Below are positions 11,665-21,320 of a stretch of DNA of 64,000 nt, piece after piece (positions within the stretch are counted from its first letter, which is position 1; each line of letters starts with the position of its first letter). Source of the stretch: Nitzschia sp. pyKryTriq1 (taxonomy: Eukaryota; Bacillariophyta; Bacillariophyceae; Bacillariales; Bacillariaceae). The stretch lies in contig OY101117.1 of NCBI GenBank assembly GCA_956465555.1, positions 2,232,001-2,296,000 of the forward strand, in the 5' to 3' direction. Both the position numbers and the translations under genes were made by a program. Under the pieces are notes generated by a model. The model saw nothing but the letters and a program-made list of their open reading frames with translations, was not told where the DNA came from and ran no database searches.

Positions 11665-11689
11665 ATTACTATATTGTAAAGTATATATC

Positions 11690-11765
11690 GTAAAGCAGAA
11701 AAAAAGTGTACTGTCTAATTTTGCTACTACCTTAACGCTCGAGAGCAATGAATCATCTCTCGCAT
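11690..11765. repeat. Dispersed repeat, copy A
   Basis: Shares the ordered blocks AAAAAGTG-ACTGTC-AATTT, then CCTT-ACG-TCGAGAGCA, then AATCATC/AATCCTC with 48225-48300. The two copies are diverged and non-coding; the family is unknown. Confidence 0.5.
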
Positions 11766-12269
11766 ACAGTATAATAACTCTACCAGTATCGTACCGGTAC
11801 ACGTTCCGTACCGGGTACTGTAGGGGGGAGAGAGCCTTCACCGCTATCTGAGCGCGGCGGCGCGGAAAGAATGAAAATCAAAGATATAACGTCCTAATAA
11901 CGTTCTAACATCAAAGTTGTCTAAATACCCCAAAATTAGATATATGCCCTTGCGAGCCAGCAGGAAGCTGTCACGTTGATTTTCTACGAGATGGAACCTT
12001 CATGTCGTGTGGGAAGGACAAAAGATTTAGCCAAATTCATCGAAGGTTTTTCTAGCGTTTAAGTTTTGCCCCTTCACAAGATTGAAGATCGATTCATTCA
12101 TCATCATCATCATCGCGTGAATATCGTGGATGTTGTCACGCCTACTACAGTAGCTAGTAGAGAAAGACAATAGCTGCGTCCACACACCCCACACACACCA
12201 AGAACAGATGGGAAGGGAGGAAGCAATAGCCTTTGATTGCATAACACTCACAACCGAGGAAAAAGGATC

Positions 12270-13190
12270 ATGTTGCGTCCTTCAAGCGAGAGCTGTTGCC
12301 CTCGGGTTTCTCACATCCCGGAAGTGTGGAAATGCGTAGACATTGAAGCGCCCTCTTCGCTCCAAGAAGGTACGTATTCGCAAAGGACGAATCGCTGAAT
12401 ACGGCGATCGGAAGGAACGATAGTATGGAGTATAATCGTGAATCTCATATTTGATTTTGTTTCGCTTCTTGCCTGGTCAGGATATATCTTTTGGGCGACA
12501 TGGGGTGATTCTTCTTTTCCGGTGAAGGTTCCAGCAGGTGGTGTAAAAGCGGGCCAAACGTTACGGGTGCCGCTGATGAACTCGCATCTTGTTGAGCGCA
12601 GGGGGAAATGGAAAGATGGACTTTGTTCATGTTTTCGGTTTGGCTTCTTTCATCCTCACTTGTGGATTGCTTGGGTTTGCCCACAGATTCTTCTGGGACA
12701 AATTTTGAAGAGAATGAGAATGACTTGGCTTGGAAACCCTGCTGCTTCCAAATCCTCCGTCCAGTCTCTCGTGGGAAAATTCTTCATTATTTTGGTTATT
12801 TTTAGTTTGTACGACGTACTTGTGGCACCACCACTTTTTGAAGTGACCGTGGACGAGAAAGGAGGCTTAATGCTTCAACAGAATATGCAACATCGGTGGC
12901 ACCAAGTACTATATGTCCTGATGAGTCTGCCCATGACAATTTATGGGGTTATGGTTGTGGCTAAGTTGCGCGCCGCCATTCGATCAAAGTATGGGATTCC
13001 TACAGGGAAGCTGGGGATGCTAGAGGACTTATGTTGCGTTTGCTGCTGCAATTGTTGTGTGATCTCTCAGCTGGCACGCCAGACGGCGGATTATGATCAT
13101 GAACCAGCAGAGTGTTGCTCTCCAACGGGGATACGGCGGCCATCGTCTGCATCGGAAGAAGACTCTATCATCGCTGCAATGCCAGTGTGA
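12270..13190 (+). CDS. PLAC8-family cysteine-rich membrane protein
   Basis: Two exons: 12270-12369 and 12481-13190, 269 residues, joined across a 111-base GTACGT...CAG intron in phase 1. The join produces LQEGYIFWATWGDSSFPVKV followed by VPAGGVKAGQTLRVPL, the lead-in module usual before PLAC8 in diatoms, which is why the upstream ATG at 12270 is preferred to any start in exon 2. The PLAC8 core is WKDGLCSCFRFGFFHPHLWI through KLRAAIRSKYGI, ending in a cysteine cluster (LCCVCCCNCCVISQLARQ). Two hydrophobic segments (around FFIILVIFSLYDVLVAP and VLYVLMSLPMTIYGVMVV) suggest membrane insertion. Plant relatives affect cell size and metal transport; the function here is unknown. Confidence 0.85.
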
Positions 13191-13281
13191 TTATATCGAG
13201 GAGCGTATATCGCAAAACCAGACGATTTCCTACCGGCATCACGAGCACGCGAAGCACGGGAAACAAATTAATATATTTTTC

Positions 13282-15123
13282 CTACGAGAGTTGTTCCTCT
13301 GGCTTCAACAGCAGTTCTCTCATCGTGAGGCCCCAGAATTTGCCGCCGCCACTCTTTCGGGTGATGATTAATGCGTCGCCCCCACCGAGTTGAATTTTGA
13401 CTGGGTCAGTGTAGACCCATTCACCAATGGAGTACAAAACTGGAACTTCGCACGCCTCTGAGCCATTTATGCTCACACAGAGTAGATCTGCCTCTTGCTC
13501 TAAATGAAGAGTACATATCTTGAACGTCAACTCATACTGCTTTGTTGGAAACGGGGTGGGGATTGTGTACTTGAGAGACGAGCCCTGGTTTTCTCGTTGA
13601 AAGTGCACCTGACCTCCACCTTCAAAGCACCGATGCACGACGATCCCTTCCTGGTCGGAAAAGGCACACGCGGGTACACGGACCTGTCCTCCTTCTGTAA
13701 TTTCAATCCGGTTGTCGTCTGTGGGTTTGTCGTTTCGGGACAAAAAGGTGCGGATGGTACAGTCTTCCGGATTTTCGCCATTTTTTGGATCACGTCTATA
13801 GCAACCCTGTACCTTGCTTGCTCCGTCAGCCCAGGATCGCAACTGAATCCGAACGAGCGAACGCCAAAGTGACCCATTAGGATCGAGACGATTGGGGCCT
13901 CCACCAATCGGTTTCTCTTGACAAGCTTGTGCCATACATTGTAGAAGGGTAACTTTCAGGAAATACTCTTCAAGATCCTTTTGGAAGTATCTAGCATCGG
14001 CCTCCATTTTGAAATCGTCCCCAGTTATACCTTCCCAAAAACTCATGCGCAAACCCCTCCCGAGGCACGTTTCCCAGCCGACATCAGGAGTCCAGCGAGC
14101 TAGTGCCGCGTGGCCTCGTTGTTTGACGCCCCAAGTTGGCACACCAAAAGCTTTGCAGAGAAATCTACCCATCCATGCTCTTGGACCACATTTACCACCA
14201 CCACTGATAAGCTTTCTAAAAGTATGCCGGCCGGGCCCCCAATCTGGGCGTTTGTATGCGACGTCAGTCATCACTTCCGCGCAGTACTTATCGCTGGACT
14301 TGTCGGGATTGAGAAGATCGGGACGATATCGCTTCAATTGGTCGCGACCCCACTGTAGTTCTTCATCCGTGGCATCGCTATTAACAATGAGACGATATTC
14401 CCATACCGTAAAGTATGGGAAGGAAGGATCCAATTCGCCGTTTTTGTGAGCGTTGACGTAATGAAGGAAACGATTCTTTGGATCAATAAGTGCCGTCTTG
14501 GTACCGAATGTAGTAATCGGAACAGCCAATTCCAGTGCCACACCCATGGCCAACCGTCTATGACAATCTGAGAAGGATGATTCATCCTCCTCAATAATCT
14601 CCATCAACTCGTCGTACAATTTGTACGCATTCGCAAATTGTCCCTTGATAGCTCCTCCGTTCACCAACATTTCTTTCATCACATCTTCATTCTCCAGGAG
14701 ATCCATGATGTACTTGGGATCGTTATTCTTGCAAAATCCGGGAAGCGATCGGAAGCCCTGTTGAGATATAATTGCACACTTCATCAAGTGAATATGAAGA
14801 CTTTCTGATTGTCGATCCATGAGTGCATCTTTTTCGAGAATCGGAACCACGACTTCGATGGTTTTCTCCATTTGTTTTTGTGCTGCTTGATTCAGTGCCC
14901 TGTGTTCGCCAGCAGCAGCCTTAATCTCATCGGGTGATGCTTGCTGCTTTTTTAGTTCATTCACTTTCTTCTCTGCAGCATCTCGTTTCACAAACACTCC
15001 CTCGTGTCCTCTCAGGATTTCCACAATCTCATCCTTGCGGGGTAGCGAATACTTGAGACATTCCGCACGACTCTCGTTCAATATCGATAGGAAGAATTCT
15101 TTACTGTAAGTTGGGGTTAGCAT
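13282..15123 (-). CDS. Transglutaminase-like (papain-fold) protein with C-terminal beta-sandwich-like region
   Basis: A single exon of 613 residues with ATG at 15123. Residues about 30-90 are charged and helical (coiled-coil-like). A candidate catalytic core lies around residues 300-365: GGGKCGPRAWMGRF with C312, then QRGHAALARWTPDVGWETC with H338. This Cys-then-His-in-'GHA' order is typical of transglutaminase-like enzymes; the third residue (Asp or Asn) is not assigned. The C-terminal 120 residues are strand-rich and include KQYELTFKICTLHLEQ and GGGKFWGLTMRELLLKP, looking like a carbohydrate- or ligand-binding beta-sandwich. No signal peptide. Convergent with the PLAC8 gene (91 bases between stops) and divergent from the LRR gene. 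Substrate unknown. Confidence 0.6.
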   Translation of the reverse strand: MLTPTYSKEFFLSILNESRAECLKYSLPRKDEIVEILRGHEGVFVKRDAAEKKVNELKKQQASPDEIKAAAGEHRALNQAAQKQMEKTIEVVVPILEKDALMDRQSESLHIHLMKCAIISQQGFRSLPGFCKNNDPKYIMDLLENEDVMKEMLVNGGAIKGQFANAYKLYDELMEIIEEDESSFSDCHRRLAMGVALELAVPITTFGTKTALIDPKNRFLHYVNAHKNGELDPSFPYFTVWEYRLIVNSDATDEELQWGRDQLKRYRPDLLNPDKSSDKYCAEVMTDVAYKRPDWGPGRHTFRKLISGGGKCGPRAWMGRFLCKAFGVPTWGVKQRGHAALARWTPDVGWETCLGRGLRMSFWEGITGDDFKMEADARYFQKDLEEYFLKVTLLQCMAQACQEKPIGGGPNRLDPNGSLWRSLVRIQLRSWADGASKVQGCYRRDPKNGENPEDCTIRTFLSRNDKPTDDNRIEITEGGQVRVPACAFSDQEGIVVHRCFEGGGQVHFQRENQGSSLKYTIPTPFPTKQYELTFKICTLHLEQEADLLCVSINGSEACEVPVLYSIGEWVYTDPVKIQLGGGDALIITRKSGGGKFWGLTMRELLLKPEEQLS

Positions 15124-16026
15124 TTTTTAAACAGTGGTAGATTGAGATAATATGGATCTAGCAATGATAGAGATGTAATTGCAGAACAGGCAGCAAATAA
15201 TGAGGCGTGCCCATCGCCCATCGCCCATCGCCCATCGCCCATCGCATTGTCGTCGGTCATTATCATCTACGAGTACTGTATTGGTGAGAAAGGATCGAGA
15301 AATCTAAATCTTAGTCGTGCCTTATCTTGCGTCGTTTGCCTGCACGTCACACTTTTCTCGTCTTTTCTCGCGCGCTTCGTCGTCGTCGTTCGCCTTGGTT
15401 CCACTTTTACTCTTCCATTTTTTTTATCCCAAGCATGCTACGTGTAGCCTGCCGGTCTCAGACTTTTAATTGGCGCGCCGCCCCCGCCGCCCCCGCCGTC
15501 CATTGGATATTCTTCTTACGCGTGGAATTAAAAAGATGTGCCCCTTTCCAGGTGGCGCTCCCATCAAGAGGTGGCGTTTACCGCCAATCGTGCATATAAA
15601 AAGTTCAAAATCGCATGCTGGGCCCGTCTTCTACGACACGTTCTTACGATTTAATTACGAGTACATCATACATGCCTGAAATCATGATGTGATGATATGC
15701 CGGGCCCTAATTTTAACGATGTCGTATACGACAAAAATGAAATAAGTAATCTTAGAAATAATGAGAGAGCGGAAATTGGAGATGAATTCATCCTTTTATC
15801 TTTCTCTACTCGGACCTTCATTTGCTACCGGTACGTGTGAGGTACATATCTGGTACTGTACCGGAATGTGGCTACCGGTAGCTTTATTAGGTACTGTACG
15901 TGTGTTTCCCCGACGCACCTTTCATTATTTCCAGTGTGACACAATCCCGACAGTTTTATTCATCCTTCGGTCCAAAAGAGAGACAAGAACCAAGACCATA
16001 TCCCTCGTGTCGATACGATAATATAA
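15124..16026. promoter_or_regulatory. Divergent intergenic region with heptamer tandem repeat
   Basis: This 903-base gap lies between two divergently transcribed genes, so both promoters should be here. It has five tandem GCCCATC units (15209-15245), a CCGCCC-rich stretch around 15471-15500, and TACCGGTA (15826). No core promoter element is recognisable with confidence. Confidence 0.5.
15209..15245. repeat. Tandem heptamer (GCCCATC)5
   Basis: Five perfect 7-base units lie about 85 bases upstream of the start codon of the transglutaminase-like gene. Confidence 0.9.
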
Positions 16027-18921
16027 ATGAAAGGCAAGCTGCATGAGATGAATGAGTTTGATTTGGTCAAGGAAAGTATGGGGTCGAACTCCAGTGATGG
16101 AGTCGGAACGACTAATACTTTTTCCGAAAGTGACAGTCAGGATGATGATGCGAGAAGCTTTGATGAGGCAGCAAATAGCGCGAATGGTGATTCTTCTAAC
16201 CGGCAATTCGTTCCAGATGATGACCGTGCCAGGTCTGTAGCGACCGTGGTCGATAGTTGTGATGGTGACGCGTCAGTAGATGTTTTATCCGAAACCAAAC
16301 TCATTTCTCAAGAGGGCTCTTCTCAGGATTTTGTCTGCGATCAACAAGATGAGCCACCTGTCATGACACCATCCCAGGCGGACGGCCACCTTGGTTCATC
16401 CGCGTCTACTGAAAGGCTCGAGCGCTCCACGAGCACTGAGCCTAGAGATTTACAGCCGCATGTTGCTGCGCAAAGTTTAAACTTGGGGGAGGAGAACCAG
16501 CGTGGGAGCAACATCGAGGCTAGTCAAAATTTGGCGTCTCGGGTAGGGGAGCCCGCTGGTCCTGACAATAATTTTGCAGCGATTGAAAGCAGCCAGCCTG
16601 CCATACAAAGCTCGACATTGACACCTCTGCGTGCACATCGTCGGGAACGAAGGCCTAGGCATGCGTCAAGAATCCAACCAACTGATATTTCTTCCCCGTC
16701 GGCCAACATCGAAGAAGATGTTAGTACCTCACCAGGAAACAATAATTCAAATCCAGCGAGGGCATCCTCCACCATGTCCGAGGGTACATACGCAGATAGA
16801 GTTCGTAGAAAGCTAGCGTCTTATCCGGGCGTTACCCTTTCAGATCATGGCGATGTAGGCAGTACTCAGACACAGACATCGGAACTCCTCCCGCCAGCGG
16901 TGGGAATCAGTGCAGACTTATCCTCATCACAGAGTACTTCACATAGCAGCCAAAGTATTGATAACCCGCACAACATGGAGACTGCTGAAAATATTTCCAC
17001 TTCCAACAACGAACAAAGCTCTAGTAGCAGTGTTGTTCCATCGAACGAATCCGCGACCACTCTGAGTTCGAGCACATCATACGCCGCTCGTCTACAACGA
17101 AAGCGAAACCAAGGAGAACCGCCAAGAGCCACATCCGAAATCTCGTCACCCTCGGGTACTGCGTCTCAGCTGTCCGACGATGCACCACCCGCGCGAACTC
17201 AATCCATGTTTCAGTCTCCCCCAGTCAGCACGCTATCGTCGCAGCCATCATCAAATCTTAATACATCGACAAGCTCAATCCTACCTAGAAATTGCGGTGT
17301 AGCGCCGTCTCGGGGGGATGGTAACGATTGGATCAAACCTCCACCGACAATTGCCAACCTATTAGGCCAACTTTCATCGCCAACGAACTCAACGCAAATG
17401 TCTTCCCGGTCACTGACGACTTCAGGCATGGACGAAGGTGATCAATTTTTTGCTGCACTGAACAGGGGCTTAGCCCCAGCCACCTCAAATGAGCTACGAA
17501 CGGCTCGCCCAGTCGCCACGCCAAGACACCGAGTGCAGGACAGTTTCAGCTATCTTCCCGCAGAGACTAGAGGCGACTATATTACTGGCGGGCAGGGTAT
17601 GCTGGTGTCGGATGAGATTCCAGGCGCCTTTCAGGCACTAGGTAGAGCCTTTGGAGATGTTCCTGACTGGATTCGTAATCCAAGAAATAACGGTTCGCCA
17701 CCTGTTGTTGGAAATGTCGAAGGTGCTGCATCGGGCGAGGAAATATCATTGCCTACTTTGCTCGACGTGGTTCCGGAATCAGAATTGGGTGTTGCTGACA
17801 AGGGTAACAACGACAACTTTCGTGACATACGCATGAGTACGGCCCAGGGGTCTTTTACCATAAGAGCCCAGTATCAGGATGGGGATTCTGTTGCTGACAA
17901 CTTTGACTTTGATGGGTTGGAAGTGGTGCAGGCAAGGCTTCTCGAGAAGTCGGCTTCCCAGGCCATCATCGAAGAGACAGAAGAGGGCGATGTAGAGGAA
18001 GGGGAGTCATCACCCGAGAATCCAGTCATCCTGAGTCCAGAAGACGCAGCCTATGAAGCAGCTGCAATCGATGATAGTGCTATTTTTTCGGCTGAAGAGG
18101 TCACAAATGAAGAAGTTCTCAAAGAAGCCACTGCGAAAGCCACCGTCCGTACAATCTACTTCACGATAGCTATTTTGACAATTGTGTTAATATCCCTCAT
18201 TGTGATTTTTTCAGTTGGAAAGGATGACGACTCGAATTCAACTGTCCCCGCTCTTGCTGAGCCTGCGGAGCCCTTGGCCTTGTTTCCCCGCTTCACTAGT
18301 CTTCCGAGTAGGAAAACGATGTGCAAGACGGTCCCTTCTGATATTTTTGATGACTTTTCTCCCATTGTAGAGTGCTACTGTGGTCGCAAGATTCCGGGTA
18401 TCCCCGCCAAGATCATTGATTCCCACGCCTACTTGGTGCGCCTCCTGCTTGTAAATGGGATCATCAACTATCCTCCGCTCCCGACGGATTGTTCTGATCC
18501 TCAAAATTTGGCCATTTTGTGGATGGCAGAGGCAGAACCTTTGGTAAAGACCGTGGACGAAACAATCACTCGCTATCTTTTGGCTGTCCTGTTCCACAGT
18601 CTGGGTGGCTTAGGATGGTCCGACAACACTTTCTGGCTCACGAATCGATCCGAGTGTGCGTGGCATGGCGTCCGATGCAACTCATACTTCGTGATTTCAC
18701 AGATACAGTTGCCAGACAATGGTCTTGCTGGTTCTATACATGAACAGTTGGCAAAGCTTCCCTATCTTCAAACTTTCAACGTTACTGGTAATAGTCGGTT
18801 GGTTGGTAAAATTCCTGAACAAGTCGAACTGTTGATGGCAGATGGCAAACTCAGCGTGTACGCCAATGGCACTTCCATCAGCAGAACACCTGGTAAATGG
18901 GTGACAGATGGCGATGTCTAG
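16027..18921 (+). CDS. LRR receptor-like single-pass membrane protein with long disordered N-terminal region
   Basis: A single exon of 964 residues. Residues 1-700 are Ser/Thr/Gln/Asn-rich and apparently disordered, with repeated YADRVRRKLASYPGV-like and YAARLQRKRNQ segments. One transmembrane helix (YFTIAILTIVLISLIVIFSVG, about residues 709-730) follows. The C-terminal part (about 850-950) has the plant-type LRR cap SLGGLGWSDNTFWLTNRSEC, then WHGVRC and only about two LRR units (IQLPDNGLAGSIHEQLAKL and FNVTGNSRLVGKIPEQVEL). There is no signal peptide, so the topology is probably type II with the LRR outside and the long tail in the cytosol. Diatoms encode many such LRR proteins; ligands are unknown. 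The LRR array is short for a receptor. Confidence 0.75.
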   Translation: MKGKLHEMNEFDLVKESMGSNSSDGVGTTNTFSESDSQDDDARSFDEAANSANGDSSNRQFVPDDDRARSVATVVDSCDGDASVDVLSETKLISQEGSSQDFVCDQQDEPPVMTPSQADGHLGSSASTERLERSTSTEPRDLQPHVAAQSLNLGEENQRGSNIEASQNLASRVGEPAGPDNNFAAIESSQPAIQSSTLTPLRAHRRERRPRHASRIQPTDISSPSANIEEDVSTSPGNNNSNPARASSTMSEGTYADRVRRKLASYPGVTLSDHGDVGSTQTQTSELLPPAVGISADLSSSQSTSHSSQSIDNPHNMETAENISTSNNEQSSSSSVVPSNESATTLSSSTSYAARLQRKRNQGEPPRATSEISSPSGTASQLSDDAPPARTQSMFQSPPVSTLSSQPSSNLNTSTSSILPRNCGVAPSRGDGNDWIKPPPTIANLLGQLSSPTNSTQMSSRSLTTSGMDEGDQFFAALNRGLAPATSNELRTARPVATPRHRVQDSFSYLPAETRGDYITGGQGMLVSDEIPGAFQALGRAFGDVPDWIRNPRNNGSPPVVGNVEGAASGEEISLPTLLDVVPESELGVADKGNNDNFRDIRMSTAQGSFTIRAQYQDGDSVADNFDFDGLEVVQARLLEKSASQAIIEETEEGDVEEGESSPENPVILSPEDAAYEAAAIDDSAIFSAEEVTNEEVLKEATAKATVRTIYFTIAILTIVLISLIVIFSVGKDDDSNSTVPALAEPAEPLALFPRFTSLPSRKTMCKTVPSDIFDDFSPIVECYCGRKIPGIPAKIIDSHAYLVRLLLVNGIINYPPLPTDCSDPQNLAILWMAEAEPLVKTVDETITRYLLAVLFHSLGGLGWSDNTFWLTNRSECAWHGVRCNSYFVISQIQLPDNGLAGSIHEQLAKLPYLQTFNVTGNSRLVGKIPEQVELLMADGKLSVYANGTSISRTPGKWVTDGDV

Positions 18922-19433
18922 AGTACGTAGCTAGAAAGGCACCATAGCTCTTTGATACTGACACTGGCCTTCATCATTCTCGCTCGTGCATCCTTTTATT
19001 GTTCACTGTTGGTACTGTAGCTCTCTCTACTACCGTCAAGGTTCGAGTATTGTCGATAATCATCATCCATCTGGTTTGCACCAGTACAAAAAGCGCGCGC
19101 CTGCGTGACAGATGAGTCATCCGACTTGTATGTATTGATTCGCGCGTGAACCAGGCGACGGAATCGAGAATCCGGAATGCATGCAACCAGAATACGGTAC
19201 AGTATGGATACAGTACAGTACAGTGCAGTGCAGTGCAGTACATACGGCCACACGTCACACGCCAGTCAAAATTTCAAAATTCAACCTGTTTCTACGAATG
19301 AAAGCAGATGACGATGACACGAGAGATCGAGGCTCGTGCTGGAGTCTTCATCGTGTGCTACTCATACAGTAAGGTAACTCGAAGTAGCAACAACGAAGAG
19401 CTTCACCTTGCCACATTCAGTCAGTACAAGACA
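18922..19433. other. Intergenic region with GTAC/CAGTG pentamer repeats
   Basis: It contains CAGTA/CAGTG pentamers at 19210-19242 and CTCTCTACTACCGTCAAGGT-type strings shared with other intergenic regions. An in-frame upstream ATG at 19308 precedes the START gene but adds a poorly coding leader. No separate gene seen. Confidence 0.5.
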
Positions 19434-20702
19434 ATGAAGCAGCGACCACCGAAACGAGTTACATTCAGCGCCAAAGATGACGTGGCCATCATAGAGTCGT
19501 CTTTCTATATTGCTTCCCCCACGTCGGAAGTCCGAGCCACAAAAGGCTTGAGTCGTATATTTGCTTCTACATTCTCGATCGTATTTGTGCTTTTAGCACT
19601 TTTATTGCCTGTGGACAACGCCTCACATGTTGCGTCTTCGCTGGATGGTGGGGCATTCTCAACGCCAAATACTCGTAGTACGGAGTCATCACCATCTTCT
19701 CACCCGCCACCCAGGCGAGGGAAATTCGTGGGGGACACCTTCGACGCCAAGGATTTGTACGAGGCATACAAGGAGGTGGAAACGGAATATCATACTAAAG
19801 CTTTTCGCGACGCAGCGGACTGGCGAGTCCTCGCGAGCCGGCAAGAAGTGGAAGTGTCCATGATGGAGCATCCAAGTGATCCCAACTGCCCCTACGTAAA
19901 AATGGTGGCTGTGATTCCAGCGTCTGTTCAAGAATGTTGGAGTTGGTTGTCACTCTCCAACTGGCCAAAGAATATGCCTAAGATGGATCCATTCTATGAA
20001 GGAGTGGATTTACATGGCGATTATGATTATAAAGGAGTCAGCATGATTCTGGCGCGAAAGCGAACGAAGCGAATTTTGGCATTTGGAAAGCGCGATATTG
20101 TCTTTTTGAGCGTTTCGGATCAGCCACTGTCTGATGGAACGTGGGTTTCGGGGAGTGTCAGTGTGGAAACGCCACAAATACCAAGACAGACGGCCTACAC
20201 GCGTGCGTTTCAAGATTCTATTGCTTTTTACAAACCGCTTGAAGGAAACACCAAAACTCGGGTGACGATTGTTTGTCGGATCGACTTGAACGACAGTTCA
20301 GCAGAGGGCGCGGGGGGCTGGATCCCGATGTGGCTATATGTCAAAACAATTGGTGCGACAGGTGTTCGATCCGTCACCAGCATGCGCGATGTGATCACAA
20401 AGGAATATGCAGAGAAACAACTATATCTCCCTCAAATGGAAGACAAAGTTCTGGACCCCACTCGATTCAATTTCTGGAAGCGCAGGATTGCTGGAATAAG
20501 CCTCAATAGCGACCCCATAAAAGATGAAACGACAATACCAGAAATCGAAGGTCCAACGCCGGATCATGGCAAACGATGGAAATTTCCATGGGGCAAAGAA
20601 CCGCAAAGTCCTTCCATTCCGCCAAAGGTCGACCAAGCACCAATTTTGGCAGGTGGTACAGTTAGAAGCCATCGTGTACCACGATTCTTCTTTAAACGAT
20701 GA
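19434..20702 (+). CDS. START/SRPBCC-type lipid-binding domain membrane protein
   Basis: A single exon. The ATG at 19434 gives 422 residues and is preferred over the in-frame ATG at 19308, because the protein then begins MKQRPPKRVTF with a basic tail. A transmembrane segment (RIFASTFSIVFVLLALLLPV, about residues 41-60) anchors it. A START-like domain spans about residues 125-325: CPYVKMVAVIPASVQECWSW, a central strand set with GKRDIVFLSVSDQPLSDGTW and RVTIVCRIDLNDSS, and the C-terminal helix with IGATGVRSVTSMRDVI. START domains bind lipids or sterols in a deep pocket and can move them between membranes. The ligand is unknown. The C-terminal 90 residues are basic and Pro-rich. Confidence 0.75.
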   Translation: MKQRPPKRVTFSAKDDVAIIESSFYIASPTSEVRATKGLSRIFASTFSIVFVLLALLLPVDNASHVASSLDGGAFSTPNTRSTESSPSSHPPPRRGKFVGDTFDAKDLYEAYKEVETEYHTKAFRDAADWRVLASRQEVEVSMMEHPSDPNCPYVKMVAVIPASVQECWSWLSLSNWPKNMPKMDPFYEGVDLHGDYDYKGVSMILARKRTKRILAFGKRDIVFLSVSDQPLSDGTWVSGSVSVETPQIPRQTAYTRAFQDSIAFYKPLEGNTKTRVTIVCRIDLNDSSAEGAGGWIPMWLYVKTIGATGVRSVTSMRDVITKEYAEKQLYLPQMEDKVLDPTRFNFWKRRIAGISLNSDPIKDETTIPEIEGPTPDHGKRWKFPWGKEPQSPSIPPKVDQAPILAGGTVRSHRVPRFFFKR

Positions 20703-21320
20703 TTTGTGATGTCATTTGGGTTGCACTTGCTTGTGTACCTTGCTACCAGTGTTTGTTCTTGCAGTTGCTGTCGGCCACGAATGAATGAATACTCTCTAGA
20801 GTAGAAACGACTCTATTAGTCTACTATCTACCACCATCGATCTCGCATCATCGTCAGATCTCAAAACAATAACAGAATCATCATCAATGTTCTGTCGTCT
20901 GTCATCGGTCCGGGAAATCCATCTTCGTGTAGGATTTTACGTCTTTTATGTACTGGGAAGGGAGGACAACTCCTACACAAAATTTCGAACCAATTGAAGC
21001 TTGTTGAGACGCCGGTTCCGCCTGCTGCAATTCCAGACTATTCCACACCGCAGAAGCCTTTTTGATTTTACGATCGATGTTCTTGCAGGTAATGCATACA
21101 AATAATCATAACTCCTTCACTGTCTTGCATATGACAATGATATAGCAGGAGTCATTGGGACGATCATTGTACTCCTCCTCCTCTTCCTTATCTCCTGTCC
21201 CCCAGCCGCCGCCAAAACCACGTTGGCTCCTGTCAAGAACCGTTCCATCGATCCCTCCACCTACTGACTGTCAAAGACACCCCACCTTCCGAAGACATAA
21301 CTTGCTCCTTCCGATCAACG
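20703..21320. other. Intergenic region upstream of methyltransferase copy 1, with a minus-strand coding-like relic
   Basis: On the minus strand, 21105-20902 is a 67-codon open frame without a start that reads like protein (KIKKASAVWNSLELQQAEPA, then CVGVVLPSQYIKDVKSY). The segment near 20894-20960 is similar to 22541-22620 upstream of methyltransferase copy 2, for example TACGTCTTTT-TGTACT and TCGTCTGTC--CGG-AATCCAT. This suggests that upstream DNA was duplicated together with the methyltransferase gene. Confidence 0.35.

Larger units (their letters stand above)
11536..12269. other. Intergenic region with microsatellites and a dispersed repeat
   Basis: Between the LON-domain gene and the PLAC8 gene. 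It contains a TC then ACT microsatellite (11620-11664), one copy of a dispersed repeat (11690-11765), TACCGGTA at 11792, and a CAT run near 12097-12115. No gene seen. Confidence 0.6.

Noticed and set aside
19308-19433. N-terminal extension of the START gene from the ATG at 19308
   Set aside because: Those 42 codons show no targeting or domain pattern and run through a repeat-derived leader; the ATG at 19434 gives a better start.
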